Below, one piece after another: positions 6,439-8,580 of a DNA stretch of 8,580 nt. The position numbers and the translations under genes were made by a program. Numbering within the stretch: position 1 is the first letter of the stretch; each line of letters begins with the position of its first letter. The notes below the pieces were generated by a model, which was not told the DNA's origin, searched no databases, and saw only the letters and a program-made list of their open reading frames with translations. Source of the stretch: an uncultured Spirochaetia bacterium (GTDB lineage: Bacteria; Spirochaetota; UBA4802; JAGODF01); the NCBI GenBank assembly GCA_937967705.1, contig CALCJG010000124.1, positions 1-8,580 of the forward strand. Direction: 5' to 3'.

Positions 6439-6467
6439 ATTATTACCCTGGGAATGCCCCCTGTCAA
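6439..6467 (-). promoter_or_regulatory. Near-consensus sigma-70 promoter directed at the MshEN gene
   Basis: On the minus strand there is a perfect -35 TTGACA (6467-6462), a 17-base spacer and AATAAT as -10 (6444-6439, 5 of 6 matches). Transcription would start near 6432 and give an untranslated leader of about 190 bases before the MshEN ATG. This is the best promoter match in the window. Confidence 0.6.
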
Positions 6468-6525
6468 GCTGAAAGCCATAAAATTTAAAAAAAACTGAAC
6501 TCAGGGATATAAGATGTACCCACTG

Positions 6526-6551
6526 TTTATACTAATTTATTTAGTAATAAA
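6526..6551. repeat. Imperfect inverted repeat, possible operator
   Basis: TTTATACTAA (6526-6535) pairs with TTAGTAATAAA (6541-6551) around TTTAT, with one bulged A. Outside it, ACTG (6522-6525) and CAGT (6557-6560) are also complementary. It lies about 70 bases left of the -10 of the proposed patatin promoter and upstream of the leftward promoter, so a regulator bound here could serve both genes. Confidence 0.4.
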
Positions 6552-6581
6552 TATTTCAGTCAAGAGTTTTTTGAAAAATTA

Positions 6582-6609
6582 TTGAATCACAGCCGTTCTG
6601 GATTATTCT
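6582..6609 (+). promoter_or_regulatory. Possible sigma-70 promoter for the patatin gene
   Basis: TTGAAT (6582-6587) and TATTCT (6604-6609) are 16 bases apart, each matching consensus at 4 of 6 positions. An alternative -10, TATAAA, lies nearer the gene around 6652 but has no -35 at a good distance. Confidence 0.3.
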
Positions 6610-6620
6610 TATCCCATAAG
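6608..6620. repeat. Short palindrome at the proposed patatin promoter
   Basis: CTTAT and ATAAG pair around CCC. The palindrome overlaps the proposed -10 (6604-6609) and the expected start point, a classic operator position, but at 5 bp it may be chance in an AT-rich stretch. Confidence 0.25.
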
Positions 6621-6674
6621 GATTAAGGGTTTACGAATCTTTGATCCCGTATAAAAAGAAACCCACAGGGTAAC

Positions 6675-6680
6675 GGGAGG
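6675..6680 (+). promoter_or_regulatory. Ribosome binding site of the patatin gene
   Basis: GGGAGG lies 5 bases before ATG 6686. An ATG at 6681 touches this site directly and leads to a stop after two codons, so 6686 is the true start. Confidence 0.65.
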
Positions 6681-6685
6681 ATGTT

Positions 6686-7546
6686 ATGAGGACAGGGAAG
6701 CGAAAAACCGCTCTGGTCGTGGAAGGGGGCGGCATGAGAGGGATTTATACCGCCGGGATACTGGACGCCTTCCTTACGGCCAACTTCGATCCCTTCGATC
6801 TCTATATCGGGGTCTCGGCAGGGGCCTGCAATCTCTCCTCGCATATTGCCGGGCAGTTTCAGAGGAATTACCGCCTCTATACCAATTTCATGACGAGCCG
6901 GAATTTCATCAGTTTTGGTAAATTTCTCCGGGGCGGGCACTGGTTCGACCTGGACTGGCTCTGGGATACCTTCAGCGTCGATGATCCCCTGGATACGAAA
7001 CGAGCCGCCGCCAACCTGAAAGCCGGGGGGAAGGAATTCCTGATCGCGGTTACCGATGCGGAAACGGGGCTGCCCGTCTACCTGAAACCGGATGCCGACA
7101 GCATGCTGCAGGAACTCAAGGCCTCCTGCTCCCTGCCCGTCCTCTACCGGGGATTCGTGGAGATCGGAGGGAAAAAACTGACGGATGGCGGTGTGACGGA
7201 TTCCCTGCCGGTCATAGCGGCGGCCAACAGGGGAGCGGAGCGGATCGTCATCCTGCGCACCCAGCGTTCGGATTACCGGAAAAAGGGAGGGATGGACAAT
7301 CTCATGGCGTCGCTCTTCCTGAGGGATTATCCCGCCCTCCGCAAAGCGGTCCGTGAGAGGCCCGTCAATTACATGAACGCCGTAGGGTTCATCCATAACC
7401 CCCCGTCCGGCCTGGAGATCATCGAGGTGGCCCCGCCGAAGGGCATGCATACCGGACGCACGACTCAGAGCCTGCGGGCCCTGCGGGCGGATTATCAGAA
7501 GGGGATAGACGCCGGCCTCGACCTTGCGGCAGGCTGGCAGGTCTGA
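6686..7546 (+). CDS. Patatin-like phospholipase (YjjU/RssA type)
   Basis: This 286-residue protein has a single patatin domain. Visible motifs are the glycine-rich oxyanion segment GGGMRG (14-19), the nucleophile elbow GVSAG with S44, and the catalytic aspartate D167 in TDGGV. These form the Ser-Asp dyad of patatin lipases, which hydrolyse acyl esters of phospholipids. Blocks such as FDLYIGVSAGACNLS, the RGG...DLDWL stretch (82-92) and DGGVTDSLPV resemble E. coli YjjU, a predicted patatin lipase of unclear substrate that is longer (about 357 residues). No signal peptide or membrane helix is seen, so it is probably cytosolic or peripheral. A good Shine-Dalgarno site fixes the start. It lies divergent to the MshEN gene across the AT-rich gap. 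Transcription is probably from that gap and monocistronic, as the next frames on the right are on the other strand. Confidence 0.9.
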   Translation: MRTGKRKTALVVEGGGMRGIYTAGILDAFLTANFDPFDLYIGVSAGACNLSSHIAGQFQRNYRLYTNFMTSRNFISFGKFLRGGHWFDLDWLWDTFSVDDPLDTKRAAANLKAGGKEFLIAVTDAETGLPVYLKPDADSMLQELKASCSLPVLYRGFVEIGGKKLTDGGVTDSLPVIAAANRGAERIVILRTQRSDYRKKGGMDNLMASLFLRDYPALRKAVRERPVNYMNAVGFIHNPPSGLEIIEVAPPKGMHTGRTTQSLRALRADYQKGIDAGLDLAAGWQV

Positions 7547-7564
7547 GCCGGTCACCGGGCCGGG

Positions 7565-7723
7565 TCAGTCGAAGAGGATCAAATCCCCGGGCTCCGGAGG
7601 GGGGACTTGTAGCCCATAAAGGAAGGATCGGCCCCCCTGATCCTTCCGGGCAGTTGTGCACTTCAGTTCCCCGGTGATGGACTTCATCAGCAGTCCGTTC
7701 TCCTTTTTGTAATCCCGCAACAC
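7565..7723 (-). CDS. Hypothetical small protein downstream of the hybrid kinase (doubtful)
   Basis: A short frame of about 52 residues ends in VPPPEPGDLILFD and fills the gap between the hybrid kinase and the patatin gene. In its favour are G/C-rich third positions like those of the neighbours and a protein-like composition. Against it, no start is clearly right: GTG 7723 has GGAG only 3 bases away, TTG 7720 would have 6, and ATG 7687 has AGGAG 12 bases away and leaves about 40 residues. The frame contains a perfect 9-bp inverted repeat that could instead be the kinase's terminator. I do not recognise a family. The frame is open left of the kinase stop codon, but that part is only the kinase's out-of-frame shadow. 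It is either a small gene co-transcribed after the kinase, a remnant, or non-coding. Confidence 0.3.
   Translation of the reverse strand: MLRDYKKENGLLMKSITGELKCTTARKDQGGRSFLYGLQVPPPEPGDLILFD
7621..7647 (-). terminator. Perfect 9-bp hairpin, possible terminator of the hybrid kinase gene
   Basis: GGAAGGATC (7621-7629) and GATCCTTCC (7639-7647) pair perfectly around a 9-base loop. In the leftward transcript it is followed by UUUAU, about 105 bases after the kinase stop. The T-tract is short, so this is only a fair terminator. On the + strand it is followed by GGG and would not terminate the patatin gene. Confidence 0.4.
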
Positions 7724-7751
7724 CTTCTCCGCGGTCCAGTGTACAGGGGTG

Positions 7752-8580
7752 CTAATCGGAATGGGGTCCCGGCAGAATCCGGTCCAGCATCTGCCGGACG
7801 TTTTCCAGGCGGTAGGGTTTTTCAATGAACCCCGCCAGGTCCTGTCCGGCAAACCGCCGGGTGGCCTCCTGTTCATCGTAGCCGCTGGAGAGGATGACCC
7901 TTACCCGGGGATCGATCTTCTTCAGCTCTCCGAAGGTGGTGAACCCGTCCATGCGGGGCATGGTCAGGTCGAGGATGACGCAGCAGATTTCGCCGGCGTG
8001 GGAGGTAAAGAGATCCAGGCATTCCTGGCCGTCGCAGGCCGTGAGGGCGGAAAAACCCAGGGCGGATACGATGCGCTGGCAGAGGGTGCGGACCATCTCC
8101 TCGTCATCCACTACGAGGACGGTGCCCTTTGCCGGAGGTTTGGTTTTCTTCGTTCCCAGGGGGATTTCCTCCCTGCGGGCTTTCTGCACGGGGGACTTCC
8201 GGTTGTTCCCGGCGGGAAATATCACCCTTATGGCCGTGCCCCTGCCCGGTTCACTCTCCACGAAGACGGCCCCCCCGTGGCCCCGGACCACCCCCTGCAC
8301 CACGGGAAGCCCCAGGCCGCGGCCGGTAAACTTTGTGGTAAAGAAGGGGTCGAAGAGCCTTTCCAGGGTGGCCGGATCCATGCCGCTTCCCGTGTCGGAA
8401 ACCTCAAGGAAGACATAGCTGCCGGGGGCCGGTTTACCCTCAATGTAGCTCGCCGCGAGCTCCTCTTCGCTGTAGTCGAGGCAGCCTGTCCGGAGGTTGA
8501 TGATCCCGGCGGTCTCGCCGATGGCTTCGGAGGCGTTGGTGATCAGGTTCATGATCACCTGACGGATCTGGGTTGCGTCC
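7752..8580 (-). CDS. Hybrid sensor histidine kinase, C-terminal part (HATPase plus receiver)
   Basis: The gene is cut by the right edge; 275 residues are present, counted here from the first whole codon in the window. The frame opens with DATQIRQVIMNL, the sequence that leads into the kinase N box (NLITNASEAIG, 11-21), so the true start and the sensor and phosphoacceptor-His domains lie outside. The ATPase part continues with the G1 box SDTGSGMD (from 61), the F box FDPFF (76-80) and the G2 box GRGLGLP (from 86). After a Lys-rich linker comes a receiver domain: acidic pair D158-D159 (VVDDEE), phosphoacceptor D204 in ILDLTMPRMDG, S231 in ILSSGY, and K254 in EKPY. All catalytic positions are intact. 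No output domain follows the receiver, so the signal is probably passed on to a separate partner or used to modulate the kinase itself. The stop is at 7752-7754. The input signal cannot be told from this window. Confidence 0.92.
   Translation of the reverse strand, partial: DATQIRQVIMNLITNASEAIGETAGIINLRTGCLDYSEEELAASYIEGKPAPGSYVFLEVSDTGSGMDPATLERLFDPFFTTKFTGRGLGLPVVQGVVRGHGGAVFVESEPGRGTAIRVIFPAGNNRKSPVQKARREEIPLGTKKTKPPAKGTVLVVDDEEMVRTLCQRIVSALGFSALTACDGQECLDLFTSHAGEICCVILDLTMPRMDGFTTFGELKKIDPRVRVILSSGYDEQEATRRFAGQDLAGFIEKPYRLENVRQMLDRILPGPHSD

Larger units (their letters stand above)
6243..6685. other. AT-rich divergent intergenic region with promoters and inverted repeats
   Basis: This 443-base gap separates the leftward MshEN gene from the rightward patatin gene and is clearly richer in A/T than the flanking genes. 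I see no convincing coding frame in it. It holds a near-consensus leftward promoter (6439-6467), a possible rightward promoter (6582-6609), and four inverted repeats (6295-6311, 6385-6402, 6526-6551, 6608-6620). It also holds a GGGTTT/AAACCC pair (6625-6630 and 6659-6664) and a run of A at 6486-6494. GTCAAG occurs three times (6360, 6463, 6559), each reading as a -35-like CTTGAC on the minus strand. Confidence 0.7.

Noticed and set aside
6610..6618. DnaA-box-like TTATCCCAT
   Set aside because: A single imperfect match to TTATCCACA with no cluster of others and no dnaA/dnaN nearby.
6681..6689. Two-codon ORF ATG TTA TGA overlapping the patatin start
   Set aside because: Its ATG directly abuts the Shine-Dalgarno site, so it is unlikely to be initiated; likely chance.
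6623..7555. Long open frame on the minus strand opposite the patatin gene
   Set aside because: Shadow of a gene with intact Ser-Asp dyad motifs; no ribosome binding site or family pattern.
7754..7876. Extension of the small downstream frame into the hybrid kinase gene
   Set aside because: This part overlaps the receiver domain's C-terminus in another frame and reads as its shadow.

Overview
This 8.6 kb window is the left end of a contig from a GC-rich, probably Gram-negative bacterium. The first 48 bases are not genomic: they are an Illumina TruSeq index adapter left on the contig end, so the contig probably comes from a draft or metagenome assembly. The gene set suggests a deltaproteobacterial-type (Desulfobacterota or relative) lineage: a CbbX-like AAA+ protein with PH-like and TerB-like parts, a stand-alone MshEN domain protein, and a hybrid histidine kinase ending in a receiver. 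This placement is an inference with low confidence. No mobile element, CRISPR array, tRNA or rRNA is visible.

Layout, left to right: (1) adapter, 1-48. (2) A CbbX/SpoVK-type AAA+ ATPase on +, 128-2092. (3) Convergent with it and only 6 bases away, a large membrane-anchored alkaline-phosphatase/sulfatase-superfamily enzyme on -, 2099-4288, starting at GTG and apparently using a threonine nucleophile. (4) A 191-base gap with a strong rightward intrinsic terminator that has no rightward gene in front of it. (5) A zinc-ribbon NUDIX hydrolase on -, 4480-5013. (6) Divergent from it, purU (formyltetrahydrofolate deformylase) on +, 5172-6017. (7) Convergent with purU, a 68-residue stand-alone MshEN (c-di-GMP-type) domain protein on -, 6036-6242. 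(8) An AT-rich 443-base gap between divergent genes, with a near-consensus leftward sigma-70 promoter, a leader of about 190 nt and several inverted repeats. (9) A YjjU-like patatin phospholipase on +, 6686-7546. (10) A doubtful small frame with a perfect 9-bp hairpin inside it. (11) The 3' part of a hybrid histidine kinase (HATPase plus receiver) on -, running off the right edge.

The genes do not form one pathway. Most neighbours are convergent or divergent single-gene units, so this looks like an ordinary chromosomal region. PurU supplies formate and free tetrahydrofolate. The sulfatase-like enzyme probably acts on the outer face of the inner membrane. The MshEN protein and the hybrid kinase are signalling parts. 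I found no convincing new multi-gene system. The items most worth following are the MshEN protein with its long leader, the orphan terminator with possible small RNA, and the domain architecture of the AAA+ protein.
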